DNA from: Microvirga guangxiensis | GTDB taxonomy: Bacteria; Pseudomonadota; Alphaproteobacteria; Rhizobiales; Beijerinckiaceae | Reading direction: 5' to 3' | DNA: 64,000 bases | NCBI RefSeq assembly: GCF_900102135.1 | Contig: NZ_FMVJ01000003.1 | Location: 372,001 to 436,000 of the forward strand | The notes under the pieces: model-generated | Database searches by the model: none | What the model was told of the DNA's origin: nothing | What the model saw: only the letters and a program-made list of their open reading frames with translations | In this document: positions 52,084-61,264 of the stretch, piece after piece | Position numbering within the stretch: the first letter of the stretch is position 1 | How the letters are laid out: each line of letters begins with the position of its first letter | Program-made: the position numbers and the translations under genes

Positions 52084-53271
52084 GTGAACCGCCTGTCCTC
52101 ATTGAATGCAGCGGATATCCTGCCTGTTGATGGTTATCGTGGAGCTCTTGCGGGCCGCGTCTGGCTGCCAGATATCGGCCCCTGTGTCGTGGCCATCCGA
52201 GAGGATGGAGTTTTCGACATCTCCGCTTCCTTCGCGACCATGAGCGAGCTGGCAGCAGCGGAGAACCCGGCGCAGGCGCTGAAAACGGCACAGGGCGAGA
52301 GGATCGCCTCGCTCGACGAACTCATGGCCAACACGCCGTCCGACAAGCGCGACACATCCAAGCCCTGGCTCCTGGCACCTGTCGACCTGCAGGTGATCAA
52401 GGCGGCCGGCGTGACATTTGCCGTGTCCATGCTGGAGCGCGTCATTGAGGAGCGGGCGCGCGGCGATGCAAGCGCCGCTGCTGCGATCCGGGCGGAAGTC
52501 CTGCGTCTGGTTGGCGACGATCTCAGCCGTCTGAAGCCGGGATCGCAGGAAGCCATGGCTTTGAAGGACGTTCTCGTCGCTCAAGGTGCTTGGAGCCAGT
52601 ACCTCGAAGTCGGCATCGGTCCGGATGCGGAGGTGTTCACCAAGGCGCCGACCTTGTCGGCGGTCGGTGCCTTCATGGACGCTGGACTGCATCCCAAATC
52701 CACCTGGAACAATCCTGAGCCGGAAGTGGTGATCGTCGTTACCGCCGACGGCAGGATCGTGGGCGCGAGTCTGGGTAACGACGTGAACCTGCGCGACTTT
52801 GAAGGACGGTCGGCACTTCTTCTCTCGAAGGCGAAAGATAACAATGCGTCCTGCGCACTGGGCCCGTTCATTCGCTTCTTCGACGAGAGTTTCAGCCTCG
52901 ATGACGTTCGCAGTACCAATGTTACGTTGACTGTGGAAGGCGAGGATGGCTTCAAGCTCGAAGGCTCGTCATCGATTACGAAGATCAGCCGCGACCCTGA
53001 GGATCTCGTTGCGCAGACACTCGGCCCCCACCATCAATACCCCGATGGGTTCGCTCTTTTCCTCGGCACCATGTTCGCGCCGACGCAGGACCGTAACGAA
53101 CCTGGCATGGGGTTTACGCACAAGACCGGCGACATCGTCACGATCGCAGCACCAAAACTTGGAAAGCTCGTGAACCGCATGAAGCCGAGTTCGGAATGTG
53201 AGCCCTGGACCTTCGGCCTCACGGCATTCATGAGAAACCTTGCTGGGCGCGGCCTGCTGAGAACTCACTAA
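52084..53271 (+). CDS. Fumarylacetoacetate hydrolase family protein
   Basis: A 395-residue protein whose last 200 residues form the FAH catalytic fold: VGIGPDAEVFTKAPTLSAVG, the metal-binding EPEVVIVV and ASLGNDVNLRDFEGRSA, and GPFIRFFD. The first 180 residues are a longer N-terminal domain seen in a subgroup acting on sugar acids or other 2-oxo compounds. GTG at 52084 is chosen because GGAAGGGAG lies about nine bases upstream; an ATG at 51997 would add a low-complexity lead. The substrate is not evident. Confidence 0.84.
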   Translation: MNRLSSLNAADILPVDGYRGALAGRVWLPDIGPCVVAIREDGVFDISASFATMSELAAAENPAQALKTAQGERIASLDELMANTPSDKRDTSKPWLLAPVDLQVIKAAGVTFAVSMLERVIEERARGDASAAAAIRAEVLRLVGDDLSRLKPGSQEAMALKDVLVAQGAWSQYLEVGIGPDAEVFTKAPTLSAVGAFMDAGLHPKSTWNNPEPEVVIVVTADGRIVGASLGNDVNLRDFEGRSALLLSKAKDNNASCALGPFIRFFDESFSLDDVRSTNVTLTVEGEDGFKLEGSSSITKISRDPEDLVAQTLGPHHQYPDGFALFLGTMFAPTQDRNEPGMGFTHKTGDIVTIAAPKLGKLVNRMKPSSECEPWTFGLTAFMRNLAGRGLLRTH

Positions 53272-53604
53272 CATTACATGAGGCGCATGCGTTTCGCATG
53301 CGCCTCATGATGATTATCATTTGTCACACGTCGACTTTTCACTGACGAATTAACCCCGTTTGCAAAACCCCGGAAGCTTCCTGGGTATTCCATTGAAGTT
53401 TGCCTTCCGAACGCCATCATAAGCGAGCACAAAGTGGTGTTGGCCTAAAGAGATCAAGTGAGTGTCACGCCAGAATGTAGTTTTGTGGCGAGTCATGCTG
53501 ACTAAGCATGCAGGCTATGAATCGAAACTTCATTCTGTTGAACATTGACGCAACGAGTTCTAAGGGCAGCAAGAGTTTACGCGCATTGTACCAGAGAGCT
53601 TAAA
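53272..53604. other. 333-base intergenic region with a long hairpin
   Basis: Begins with a perfect 15-base inverted repeat (53277-53291 and 53295-53309, arm ATGAGGCGCATGCG plus C) with a three-base loop, in the right place to end the FAH-family transcript although no T run follows. The rest is AT-richer without a convincing gene. TTGAAC and TTGACG around 53538-53550 are possible -35 boxes for the next gene but lack good -10 partners. Confidence 0.55.
53277..53309 (+). terminator. Long hairpin after the FAH-family gene
   Basis: Fifteen perfect base pairs around TTT, starting six bases after the stop. No poly-T tract follows, so it may protect the mRNA 3' end or work with Rho. Confidence 0.55.
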
Positions 53605-54372
53605 ATGGTTGCTTACAGACGTTATCTCATTGCCTCGTCGCTTGCGCGCTTGATCAGGAAGGAAAGAGGCGGCAATCGCATTGCCGAAGGCCACTTTCCG
53701 AACCAAGCCGATCGAAGCTCCTTCGTCATCGTGGACGGCGACAAGGGAAGTCTCGTTCTGGTTCATGCAGGACCCAACGGGCCGACCGAAGAGCGGACGG
53801 AAGTGCCGCGCGCTCATGCGGAAGCCTTGCTCGATGTGACACCGGGAAAGATCGACTATCTGATGACGCATCTGACGGTCGGTACACGCGATGTGCAGAT
53901 CGCTCGGTTCGTTACGCCAGGTCCTCTCGATATGATCGCGGTATCCTTCGAGAGCGAGGAAGAGGCTCGGGATTTCCGTCCTCTCTCCTGGTTCGGTCCA
54001 GACGTCACTTCGGATGCGGCCTATCAGAACCGCGCGATCGCGCTCAACGGCGCACCGCAGGTGCCCGAGGTTCCGCTGACGAATGCAGCGCTCAACAGCC
54101 TGCTCGATACGCTTGAGAACCGCTACAGCACTGGCCGTTCCTATGCGCCACAGCAGCAGCAGACCAGGAACGCCGATATCGAGATCGTCGAAGGTGCAGC
54201 ATCCACGGCACCGTCCGAGAGGGGCGCGCCTGCCGCACAAGGCCGTGCATCGGCGCAGGCGCCGCAAGTATCGACCGATGTCGAGATCGCCGAGGACGAG
54301 AACAGCGATCTCAGCATCGAGGACAATGTCATCAGGGAGCTGGCGCGCTCCCTCCGGCCTCAGAGGCGATAA
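53605..54372 (+). CDS. CYTH-like domain protein with degenerate active site
   Basis: A 255-residue soluble protein. Residues 1-165 follow the CYTH (triphosphate tunnel) pattern: RRYLIASSLARLI at the start, I-x-EGHFP, a VIVDGDKGSLVLVHAG strand pair, TEVPRAHAEALLD and the terminal WFGPDVTSDAAYQNRAIA, close to the W-L-G-x-E-V-T-x-D-x-x-Y-x-N ending of CYTH proteins. But the ExExK motif that binds triphosphate is absent: the N terminus reads MVAYRRYLI. The C-terminal 90 residues are Gln/Ala-rich and acidic, probably disordered. So I suspect a catalytically dead CYTH relative; the assignment is by eye. Confidence 0.62.
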   Translation: MVAYRRYLIASSLARLIRKERGGNRIAEGHFPNQADRSSFVIVDGDKGSLVLVHAGPNGPTEERTEVPRAHAEALLDVTPGKIDYLMTHLTVGTRDVQIARFVTPGPLDMIAVSFESEEEARDFRPLSWFGPDVTSDAAYQNRAIALNGAPQVPEVPLTNAALNSLLDTLENRYSTGRSYAPQQQQTRNADIEIVEGAASTAPSERGAPAAQGRASAQAPQVSTDVEIAEDENSDLSIEDNVIRELARSLRPQRR

Positions 54373-54381
54373 GAGTTGAAC

Positions 54382-54412
54382 AAGGCCCGGATCGAAAGTT
54401 CCGGGCCTTTTC
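54382..54412. terminator. Bidirectional terminator between convergent genes
   Basis: AAGGCCCGGA (54382-54391) pairs with TCCGGGCCTT (54400-54409), followed by TTT. It lies 10 bases after the CYTH-like gene and just beyond the end of the transglycosylase gene. Confidence 0.8.
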
Positions 54413-54414
54413 CG

Positions 54415-55266
54415 TTAGCTCGGCAGGACGATGCAGCTGCCGCCGAGAGACCGAATTTTTTGGCAAAGCTCTTCTGCGCCTTTGCGTGACTCAGCAGGAG
54501 CCCGCACGCGATAGAACGTTCTCGTCCCCCGGTAACGCAGCCTCGTTCCAATGATCATGGGGCGCGTATCCTGAAGCACCGATGCATAAGCGGAACTGGC
54601 GCGCCTGTATGACGACAGGGCTTTCGACTTTGAGAAATTGCCGGCCAGCTGGACGCCCCACGGTGCAAAAGGCGCTTCAATCTCATCTCTCCGCCCCGGT
54701 CGACGCAGGACCGCTACGATCTGCTGGCAGCTTTCCGTTCCTGTCTTCGTTTCGCTCCGCTCCTGCTGATCGGAGGCGTTCTTGCGATCGGCTGCCCAAT
54801 CTTCAACGTCCCGCCCTGTAATCGCGGCGACATAGTTTCTGGTCTCGAAGGGGAGGCTCCCACGGCCCTCGAGCCATGAGGATACGCGCGCGGGGCCACC
54901 ATTATAGGCTGCTGCTGCAAGGCCCAAATTCCCGAAACGTACGGAAAGGTCCGCAATCAGCTCGGCTGCTTTCGGGATAGCCTGTTCCGGATCGAACGGG
55001 TCCACGAGACCGCGCTCCTTCGCCGTCCCCGGCATGAATTGCGCAATGCCCTGAGCCCCTGCCGGGCTGACCACGCCGGTGCGGAACGAGCTTTCCTGCC
55101 AGATGAGCTTCGTCAAAAAGTCGCGCGGAATATCCCGCTGCTGCGCAGCCCCTTCGATGAGGCGGCATAACGCCTGCTCAACCGTTTCGCCGGAATTGCC
55201 CGTTGAAGCCAAGGCGGCTCCACAGACAAAGAGAAACCCGCAGAGTGACGTTAGCCAGACGCGCAT
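54415..55266 (-). CDS. Lytic transglycosylase with SPOR domain
   Basis: A 283-residue exported protein: signal peptide MRVWLTSLCGFLFVCGAALA, then an SLT domain with catalytic Glu58 in LIWQESSFRTGVVSPAGAQG and AAAYNGGPARV. The last 80 residues (PWGVQLAGNFSKSKAL to CIVLPS) form a SPOR domain that binds denuded glycan strands at division sites. It cleaves peptidoglycan to anhydro-MurNAc ends, the substrate type handled by the anmK/murQ island elsewhere in this window. ATG 55266 is preferred over an in-frame TTG at 55281. Confidence 0.88.
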   Translation of the reverse strand: MRVWLTSLCGFLFVCGAALASTGNSGETVEQALCRLIEGAAQQRDIPRDFLTKLIWQESSFRTGVVSPAGAQGIAQFMPGTAKERGLVDPFDPEQAIPKAAELIADLSVRFGNLGLAAAAYNGGPARVSSWLEGRGSLPFETRNYVAAITGRDVEDWAADRKNASDQQERSETKTGTESCQQIVAVLRRPGRRDEIEAPFAPWGVQLAGNFSKSKALSSYRRASSAYASVLQDTRPMIIGTRLRYRGTRTFYRVRAPAESRKGAEELCQKIRSLGGSCIVLPS

Positions 55267-55312
55267 GCCACATCCCGTCAAAACAGCTTTGTACCGTGAG
55301 AAGAGTAGAAGC

Positions 55313-55780
55313 CTAGAGATAGGCGATCATTCGGCCCGCCAAGAGGGTGGCGATCCATGCAATCAGCGAAATGAGAGCATAGGTTCGCGCCTCTGGGGGC
55401 AATGAGCCTGCACGAAGATTAATATTGAAGCGGGCATGAAACAGGGCAACGTTGACGAGCCCGATGGCAATGAAGGCGAGCTTCGCGAAAAAGGCAGGGT
55501 TCGTGCCCAACGCTCGGGCCTCGACTGCGAGGAGAAGAACGCCGGTAGGGATTTGCAGCGCAACTCCTGCCGCCGCGAGAGGAATGGCATAGCGGCCGAC
55601 CTGCTGAGCGTTCTTTCCATGTTCGGCAAGAACCTTCAGATCGAAGACTGCGATGCTGCCCACAACGAAGGCTGCTCCCAAAACATGAAGGAGATTGGCA
55701 ATGGTATAAAGCCATGCCGAATGACGCCCGGTATGGCCAAGCCAGGATGCTTCAAGTGCAGCGAGCATGTCGAGATACAT
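55313..55780 (-). CDS. Four-helix inner-membrane hypothetical protein
   Basis: A 155-residue hydrophobic protein with four helices. The first is IANLLHVLGAAFVVGSIAVF, followed by PLAAAGVALQIPTGVLLLAV, FAKLAFIAIGLVNVALFHAR and the C-terminal ALISLIAWIATLLAGR. LLHVLGAAF and ALFHAR put conserved-looking His residues in or near helices, which hints at haem or metal binding. Of the DUF2214/DUF6644 style; no function known. The upstream gene's TGA lies five bases before this ATG, so they are co-transcribed. Confidence 0.68.
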   Translation of the reverse strand: MYLDMLAALEASWLGHTGRHSAWLYTIANLLHVLGAAFVVGSIAVFDLKVLAEHGKNAQQVGRYAIPLAAAGVALQIPTGVLLLAVEARALGTNPAFFAKLAFIAIGLVNVALFHARFNINLRAGSLPPEARTYALISLIAWIATLLAGRMIAYL

Positions 55781-55785
55781 GGACG

Positions 55786-56139
55786 TCAACGAAGCTCGAA
55801 GATTCTGCCGCCGACGCTGATCCGCTCTGCTCTCATCTCATTGTCGACCTGGGTGGAAGGATAACCTTCAATCGTCACCTGCGTGCCAGGCTTGAGCATT
55901 TCGGGCGAGAGCCCACGGGCGTTCATGCGAAACGGCGGCGCCAGAACCGCCTCCCAGTTCCTGTTGTCATGCGTGACGGCAACCGTCACGTGAGGGTTCT
56001 GCCAGTTGGCTTCCCTGACTGAGCTGTTGATGGAAATCTGCTTGGAGGCGTCATAGCTACCCCAGCCGTGGTGAGCCAAGGCCATTCCTCCGGTCAGGAG
56101 TGAACAGGACAGAGCGAAGGTGAACAGAGGATGCTTCAT
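55786..56139 (-). CDS. DUF6152-type secreted protein
   Basis: A 117-residue periplasmic protein. The signal peptide is MKHPLFTFALSCSLLTGGMALA, then AHHGWGSYDASKQI, the hallmark of this small family. A strand-rich remainder (WQNPHVTVAVTHD, PGTQVTIEGYPS) suggests an OB-like barrel. It often sits beside small membrane proteins of the kind encoded next. The function is not known. ATG 56139 is chosen at the signal peptide start. Confidence 0.78.
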   Translation of the reverse strand: MKHPLFTFALSCSLLTGGMALAHHGWGSYDASKQISINSSVREANWQNPHVTVAVTHDNRNWEAVLAPPFRMNARGLSPEMLKPGTQVTIEGYPSTQVDNEMRAERISVGGRIFELR

Positions 56140-56324
56140 GGTGAAACCCCTGCATCTGAACAACAAGGTCAGGGTTTACTCGAAGAGCAGAGCCGTCAAG
56201 ACACTCAGCCTGATTTCTTGGGCCAGATCAGAGAGTTGTGATCGATTGCAACAGGGTTGACCCTGCCGGCGCCTCCAGGGATATGCTGGCGTCTGACGAA
56301 TCATTCAGTTGTTCCGGTGGTGTC

Positions 56325-56624
56325 ATGGCTTCCTTCTTCAGTAATCTTTGGACCCGTTTTGCCGGGGCGGGCGAGCGTGACGATGCAGGCAAATCTGCAG
56401 CCGAAGCTGTGGAATACAAAGGCTTCCGCATCCGTCCCGATCCTTACCCTTCCAGGGGGCAGTTTCAAACAGCCGGGACAATCGAGAAGGATTTCGAGGC
56501 TGGCGTGAAGGAATATCGCTTCGTGCGGGCGGAGACGCATCCCAGCAAGGCCGATGCAACAGCCTTCGCCATCGTCAAAGGCAGACAGATCATCGACGAG
56601 CAGGGCGAGCGTATGTTCGACTGA
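56325..56624 (+). CDS. HlyU-family protein
   Basis: A 99-residue protein of the HlyU family. [20 protein letters not shown] and [20 protein letters not shown] follow the family pattern, as does the end [14 protein letters not shown]. In Vibrio the name HlyU refers to an ArsR-type regulator; the alphaproteobacterial proteins here are unrelated small proteins bearing that label, and a regulatory role is unproven. ATG 56325 is preferred over upstream in-frame starts because the conserved protein begins MASFFSNLW. Confidence 0.75.
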   Translation: MASFFSNLWTRFAGAGERDDAGKSAAEAVEYKGFRIRPDPYPSRGQFQTAGTIEKDFEAGVKEYRFVRAETHPSKADATAFAIVKGRQIIDEQGERMFD

Positions 56625-56773
56625 TCGGGAGTGGGTGTAGCAAACCCCCTTCTCCTATTTCCTTTCCTGCCTCCTGCATCAGGTATCCCTTTCATTCGAA
56701 GCTGCGAACCAGCGGCGGTGCCGCGTGTTGGCTCGTAGCCCAAGCATTGTCCGCATCGGAAAGGGAGAACCAG

Positions 56774-58510
56774 ATGGCCAACAAGTCAAAAGAACCCAAG
56801 ACTGGAAAGTCACAAGCGTCCGGGGCCCCGGATCAGGTTCTGACGAACCGGCAGGGACATCCCATCGCCAATAATCAGTCGCAGCGCACCGTCGGTGCGC
56901 GCGGTCCGGCAACGCTGGAAAACTATCAGTTCCTAGAAAAGATCACCCATTTCGACCGTGAGAGGATCCCCGAGCGAGTGGTTCATGCTCGCGGTTTCGT
57001 CTGTTACGGAGAGTTCGAAGCCACCGGCAAGATCGGCGACGAACCTGCCTCCAAATACACTCGTGCCAAGCTGTTCCAGGAAGCCGGCAAGAAGACGCCG
57101 CTCGCGATCCGGTTCTCGACCGTGATCGGCGGACGCGATTCTTCGGAAGTGGCGCGTGACCCACGCGGCTTTGCCGTGAAGTTCTATACGGAGGATGGAA
57201 ACTGGGATCTGGTCGGAAACAACTTGGCCGTTTTCTTCATCCGTGATGCCATCAAGTTTCCGGATGTGATCCATTCCCTCAAGCCTGACCCGGTCACGTT
57301 CCGCCAGGAGCCGAACCGCATCTTCGACTTCATGAGCCAGACGCCTGAATCCATGCACATGCTGACGCACCTGTTCAGCCCGCGTGGCATTCCGGCCAGC
57401 TACCGGCATATGGAGGGTTTTGGCGTCAACACCTACAAGATGGTCAATGCCCAGGGCGATACGGTGCTGGTGAAGTATCACTTCCACCCACGCTGCGGCC
57501 TGGCGAGTCTGACGGCAGATGAGGCAGCCAAAGTGCAGGGTCAGGATCTCGGCTCGGCTTCCAAGGACCTATTCGAGGCCATTGAAAGGGGCGAGCACCC
57601 GCAATGGGACATGTATGTCCAGATCATGGAAGACCATGATCACCCGGAGCTCGACTGGGACCCCCTGGACGATACCAAGATCTGGCCGGAGAAGGATTTC
57701 CCCCTGCGCCATGTCGGCGTGATGACGCTCAACCGCAATGTTCAGGATCATTTCAATGAGAACGAACAAATCGCCATGGGTACGGGCGTGCTGGTGGACG
57801 GGCTCGACTTCTCCGACGACAAGATGCTGGTGGGACGTACCTTCTCTTATTCGGATACCCAACGCTATCGGGTCGGCACCAACTATCTGCAATTGCCCGT
57901 AAACCATGCGAAGAATGCCAAAGTCGCCACAAATCTGAACGGCGGGCAGATGTCGTATCGCCGCGATCTCGCTCCCGGGCAGAACCCGCATGTGAACTAT
58001 GAGCCTTCGATCCATAACGGATTGCACGAGTCTTCCCGTGAGGAGCCGAATAACCCTCCGGAGGTTCGCGGGCGTTTGACCCGCAGTGTCATCGAGCGCC
58101 GGAACGACTACATCCATGCACGCGGACGCTATTGCACCATGATGGACTGGGAGCGGGACGACCTTGTTCTCAACATGGGCACTTTGCTCGGGCAATGCGA
58201 ACGCGATGTGCAGGAACGCATGGTCTGGCACCTTCTGATGGTCCATGACGATTACGGCAAGCGGGTCGGGGATATGATTGGCGTCACGGCGGACGACGTC
58301 CGCAACATGCCGCCACTGCCGAAGCAGGTTCTGACGGACGATGAAAAGCGCCGGTTGCAGAATCTTGGCAACAACGGCGACAAGATCGATCCAACCGTGT
58401 GGGGCCAGTGGACCAGCTCGGTGAAGAACTACAAGGCCTCGGCCGAAGAGGTTTTGGGCGGAATGCGCAACGTGCCCACGACTCCCGCAACTCGCCAGGC
58501 GGCTGAATGA
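56774..58510 (+). CDS. Catalase (monofunctional, haem)
   Basis: A 578-residue haem catalase. The active His is His71 in [12 protein letters not shown], the Asn lies in [14 protein letters not shown], and the haem-ligand Tyr in [17 protein letters not shown]. The length is above the usual 480-500 of small-subunit enzymes; an N-terminal tail of about 25 residues and a C-terminal helical stretch of about 80 residues ([20 protein letters not shown] onward) make up the difference. AAGGGAG seven bases before 56774 fixes the ATG. CGAAC (56705-56709), 16 bases and TGTT form a weak EcfG-like promoter, fitting stress control. Confidence 0.94.
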   Translation: MANKSKEPKTGKSQASGAPDQVLTNRQGHPIANNQSQRTVGARGPATLENYQFLEKITHFDRERIPERVVHARGFVCYGEFEATGKIGDEPASKYTRAKLFQEAGKKTPLAIRFSTVIGGRDSSEVARDPRGFAVKFYTEDGNWDLVGNNLAVFFIRDAIKFPDVIHSLKPDPVTFRQEPNRIFDFMSQTPESMHMLTHLFSPRGIPASYRHMEGFGVNTYKMVNAQGDTVLVKYHFHPRCGLASLTADEAAKVQGQDLGSASKDLFEAIERGEHPQWDMYVQIMEDHDHPELDWDPLDDTKIWPEKDFPLRHVGVMTLNRNVQDHFNENEQIAMGTGVLVDGLDFSDDKMLVGRTFSYSDTQRYRVGTNYLQLPVNHAKNAKVATNLNGGQMSYRRDLAPGQNPHVNYEPSIHNGLHESSREEPNNPPEVRGRLTRSVIERRNDYIHARGRYCTMMDWERDDLVLNMGTLLGQCERDVQERMVWHLLMVHDDYGKRVGDMIGVTADDVRNMPPLPKQVLTDDEKRRLQNLGNNGDKIDPTVWGQWTSSVKNYKASAEEVLGGMRNVPTTPATRQAAE

Positions 58511-58531
58511 AAAGCATAGGTTGAGATCAAG

Positions 58532-58558
58532 CGAGCCGGTTCAAAGCCGGCTCGTTTT
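58532..58558. terminator. Terminator between catalase and yihY
   Basis: CGAGCCGG (58532-58539) pairs with CCGGCTCG (58547-58554), followed by TTTTCT. The stop codon of the opposite gene lies in the loop. Confidence 0.8.
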
Positions 58559-59422
58559 CTCTGGGGTGCCGCCCCTCGTCCCGCTCTGGCTTCCACGACT
58601 TTCGGCATAGGCTTTCGTGAATTCTGCGCCGAACAGCAGGATCAGAGACGAATAATAAATCCAGAGCAGAATCGTGATGATGGACGCCGCCGCACCATAG
58701 CTTGAGGCGATGTTGCTCTTGCCGAGGTAATACCCGATCAGAAACTTTCCGAGCGTGAAAAGGAGCGCCGTCACCAGAGAACCGGTCCAAACATCACCCC
58801 ATGTAATATTCACGTTCGGCAAGAGCTTGAAAATCATGGCAAAAAGGAACGTTGCGATCACGAAGGCAACGAGGCTGTTGAGAAAGCGCAGGATCGCTGT
58901 CGCGCCGGAAAAGTTGGGTTCGATATAGGCTCCAACAGCGGACAAGCCGGCATCGATGATCAGCGAGACGAGGAGCAGAAAGCCGATCCCTAGAACCAGG
59001 GCGAAGCTGACCAGTCGTGTTCTGAAGAAGTTGATGACTCCGGAGGTCTCTGGCGGTTTCACCTTCCAGATGATGTTCAAATTGTCCTGCAGTTCGATGA
59101 CTGCGCCGGTAACCAGAAGCAGGAAAGTGACAATACCGACCGTCGTTCCGACGATGCCCGATCCAACATTGCTGGCACTGGCAATCATGCCTTCCAAAGT
59201 AGAGGCCTCATTCGTCCCGATCAGGCCCCCGAGTTCCCCGACGATGGCGCCCTGCGCTGCTTCTCTCCCGAAGGCAAGGCCTGCGACGGCAATAGCTGCG
59301 AGCAACATGGGAGCTAAGGAAAAGACCGTGAAGAATGCGATCGACGCCCCTAGACTCATGGCGCGATCGTTCCACCACCCTTCGAATGCAGTCTTGAGAA
59401 GCCGCCCTGTTTCGGAGAACAT
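58541..59422 (-). CDS. YihY/UPF0761 family inner-membrane protein
   Basis: A 293-residue protein with six helices, of the family once called ribonuclease BN or BrkB. MSLGASIAFFTVFSLAPMLL, the GIVTFLLLVTGAVIELQDNLNIIW helix end (ELQDALN-like) and SSYGAAASIITILLWIYYSS are characteristic. Its biochemical role is uncertain; the RNase BN assignment of E. coli YihY proved wrong. An EcfG-like promoter lies 60-86 bases upstream. Confidence 0.88.
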   Translation of the reverse strand: MFSETGRLLKTAFEGWWNDRAMSLGASIAFFTVFSLAPMLLAAIAVAGLAFGREAAQGAIVGELGGLIGTNEASTLEGMIASASNVGSGIVGTTVGIVTFLLLVTGAVIELQDNLNIIWKVKPPETSGVINFFRTRLVSFALVLGIGFLLLVSLIIDAGLSAVGAYIEPNFSGATAILRFLNSLVAFVIATFLFAMIFKLLPNVNITWGDVWTGSLVTALLFTLGKFLIGYYLGKSNIASSYGAAASIITILLWIYYSSLILLFGAEFTKAYAESRGSQSGTRGGTPEKTSRL

Positions 59423-59482
59423 TCCCTACGCCGTTTCCTGCCGCCGACATCGACGATGTGGGCCTGTATTGCCTTGGCCGTT

Positions 59483-59508
59483 AACCGGCAGGAACCTTGT
59501 CTTGTTCC
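59483..59508 (-). promoter_or_regulatory. Candidate EcfG promoter of yihY
   Basis: Minus strand GGAAC (59508-59504), 17 bases and GGTT (59486-59483): one mismatch to GGAAC-N16/17-CGTT, about 61 bases before the yihY ATG. Confidence 0.35.
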
Positions 59509-59671
59509 TGGGGTAACCGAGGCCATTTCATGGGGCGATGACGGCCGATATGAAGACGAGATAACCCTCCGCCGGCTGCGATAAAGGCGACAGCGAGGGC
59601 CGAGCGACCGCACGGCCGCGGCAAGCCGAATTCGTTCTCCGTTTGCCGCGACCGCTTAGGGTGATCGAGGC

Positions 59672-60736
59672 TTAAGCGGCGGCTTCCTGCTTCAGCGAGG
59701 CCATATCGATCACGAAGCGATACTTGACGTCGCTCTTGAGCATCCGCTCGTAGGCTTCGTTGATCTTCTGGATCGGGATCATCTCGATCTCGGACGTAAT
59801 CCTGTGCTGAGCACAGAAATTGAGCATCTCCTGCGTCTCGGCAATACCGCCGATCAGGGAGCCGGCAAGCTGGCGCCGTTTCATGATGAGGTTGAACACG
59901 GTGGTGGCCGGGTGAGGTTCGGCAGGGGCGCCGACCAGCACCATGGCGCCGTCCCGGGCGAGAAGCACGAGATAGGAATCGAGATCGTGCGGGGCTGCGA
60001 CGGTATCGAGGATGAAGTTGAAGCTATTTAGGTGGGCCGCCATGGCTTCCTTGTCCTTGGATACCACCACCTCGTGCGCGCCGAGCGCCAAGGCGTCCTC
60101 TCGCTTGTTGGGTGAGGTGGTGAACAGCACTACGTGCGCGCCCATGGCTCGGGCGAGCTTGACGGCCATATGCCCGAGGCCACCGAGCCCAACGACGCCG
60201 ACCTTGTGTCCGGCTTGAACGCGCCAGCGGCGGAGAGGAGAATAGGTGGTGATGCCGGCACAGAGAAGCGGGGCCGCAGCAGCAGGATCGAGATTGTCAG
60301 GAACGCGCAGGACAAAGCTCTCATCCACCACGATCACATCGGAATAGCCGCCATAAGTGTTGGCGCCGGTGCCCTGCTCAGGACCATTGTAGGTGCCGGT
60401 AAACCCGACCTCGCAATATTGCTCGAGGCCTTCCCGGCAACTGCTGCAGGTCCGGCAGGAATCCACCATGCAGCCAACGCCGACAAGATCGTCGACTTTG
60501 AATTTTTGAACTCCATCTCCGACCCGAGTGACTCTGCCCACGATTTCGTGACCAGGCAGGCTGGGATAGAGCGAGCCGCCCCATTCGCTGCGAACGGTGT
60601 GAAGATCGGAATGGCAGACACCGCAGTAGAGAATTTCAATCTGAACATCTTTCTCGCGGGGCTCACGGCGCTCGAAGCTGAAAGGGGCGAGCGGCGTCGT
60701 TGCGTCCTGGGCGGCATAACCGAATGCTTTAATCAC
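59672..60736 (-). CDS. Zinc-dependent NAD(P) alcohol dehydrogenase (YahK/CAD type)
   Basis: A 354-residue medium-chain dehydrogenase. Catalytic zinc ligands lie in CGVCHSDLHT and LPGHEIVGRV; the structural zinc site is CRTCSSCREGLEQYC. GVVGLGGLGHMAVKLA is the cofactor motif. NTYGGYSDVIVVDE and the cofactor-end residues (TTSPNKREDA) resemble NADPH-using aldehyde reductases such as E. coli YahK and cinnamyl alcohol dehydrogenases. The start is GTG at 60736 with GGAG six bases upstream. A promoter and a perfect palindrome lie upstream. Confidence 0.9.
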   Translation of the reverse strand: MIKAFGYAAQDATTPLAPFSFERREPREKDVQIEILYCGVCHSDLHTVRSEWGGSLYPSLPGHEIVGRVTRVGDGVQKFKVDDLVGVGCMVDSCRTCSSCREGLEQYCEVGFTGTYNGPEQGTGANTYGGYSDVIVVDESFVLRVPDNLDPAAAAPLLCAGITTYSPLRRWRVQAGHKVGVVGLGGLGHMAVKLARAMGAHVVLFTTSPNKREDALALGAHEVVVSKDKEAMAAHLNSFNFILDTVAAPHDLDSYLVLLARDGAMVLVGAPAEPHPATTVFNLIMKRRQLAGSLIGGIAETQEMLNFCAQHRITSEIEMIPIQKINEAYERMLKSDVKYRFVIDMASLKQEAAA

Positions 60737-60780
60737 GGGATTCTCCGTTGCAGGGTAAGAGGTCTGGCAGGTGTCAGCCT

Positions 60781-60794
60781 TCTGCTGCAGCAGA
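60781..60794. promoter_or_regulatory. Operator-like palindrome at the adh promoter
   Basis: TCTGCTGCAGCAGA is a perfect 14-base palindrome. It touches the -10 box of the leftward promoter at 60794-60821 and covers the expected start of transcription, a typical repressor position. Confidence 0.4.
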
Positions 60795-60821
60795 CCATAG
60801 GTTAGGCGAGTGCCTCGTCAA
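60794..60821 (-). promoter_or_regulatory. Candidate sigma70 promoter of the alcohol dehydrogenase
   Basis: Minus strand TTGACG (60821-60816), 16 bases and TATGGT (60799-60794): five and four of six matches. The leader to the GTG would be about 50 bases. Confidence 0.45.
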
Positions 60822-61264
60822 TGAGTGCGGCGTTTGACCGGCCATGAACTTGAAGGGATTGGGCTATCATCCGCGTTTGTAACAATACATCATCAAAATT
60901 TATTCTGTGTGCTTCTGGTTTTCACCGTCTGACGAACTACCTCTTTAATGAAGGTCCTGGTGAGCTAGAGAGCAGATGCTGCTTCGAGGAGGCGGCAACG
61001 CGGCACATCAGAAATCGGTGCTCAAAAGAAACTTTAACTTGCCGTGCTAGCGGCAATCCGCGAGGCTAGGTAGGAAAGACGGTTCGCTAACGACAAGGAT
61101 GCTTCCTTGCAGATCCAGGCGTCCTGATCGTATCGCGCAAGCCGCAGATGTCGAGGAGGGGAACTGCCATAGGCCGTTCTGACGCATCATCGCACCACAT
61201 GGTTTGGGCAACCTTAGCGGTGCAGAATCGTTGTCTCTGAGAGGGATCTGATTTCGGTGGCGCC

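Larger units (their letters stand above)
60737..61264. other. 528-base intergenic region upstream of prkA
   Basis: Apart from the adh promoter and palindrome near its left end I see no gene. TTGTAA (60877-60882), 16 bases and TTTATT (60899-60904) is a possible rightward promoter, about 360 bases before prkA, implying a long leader. The stretch 60860-60960 is AT-rich; the rest is mixed. I find no clear EcfG or sigma54 site and no open frame with a good ribosome site. Confidence 0.5.
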
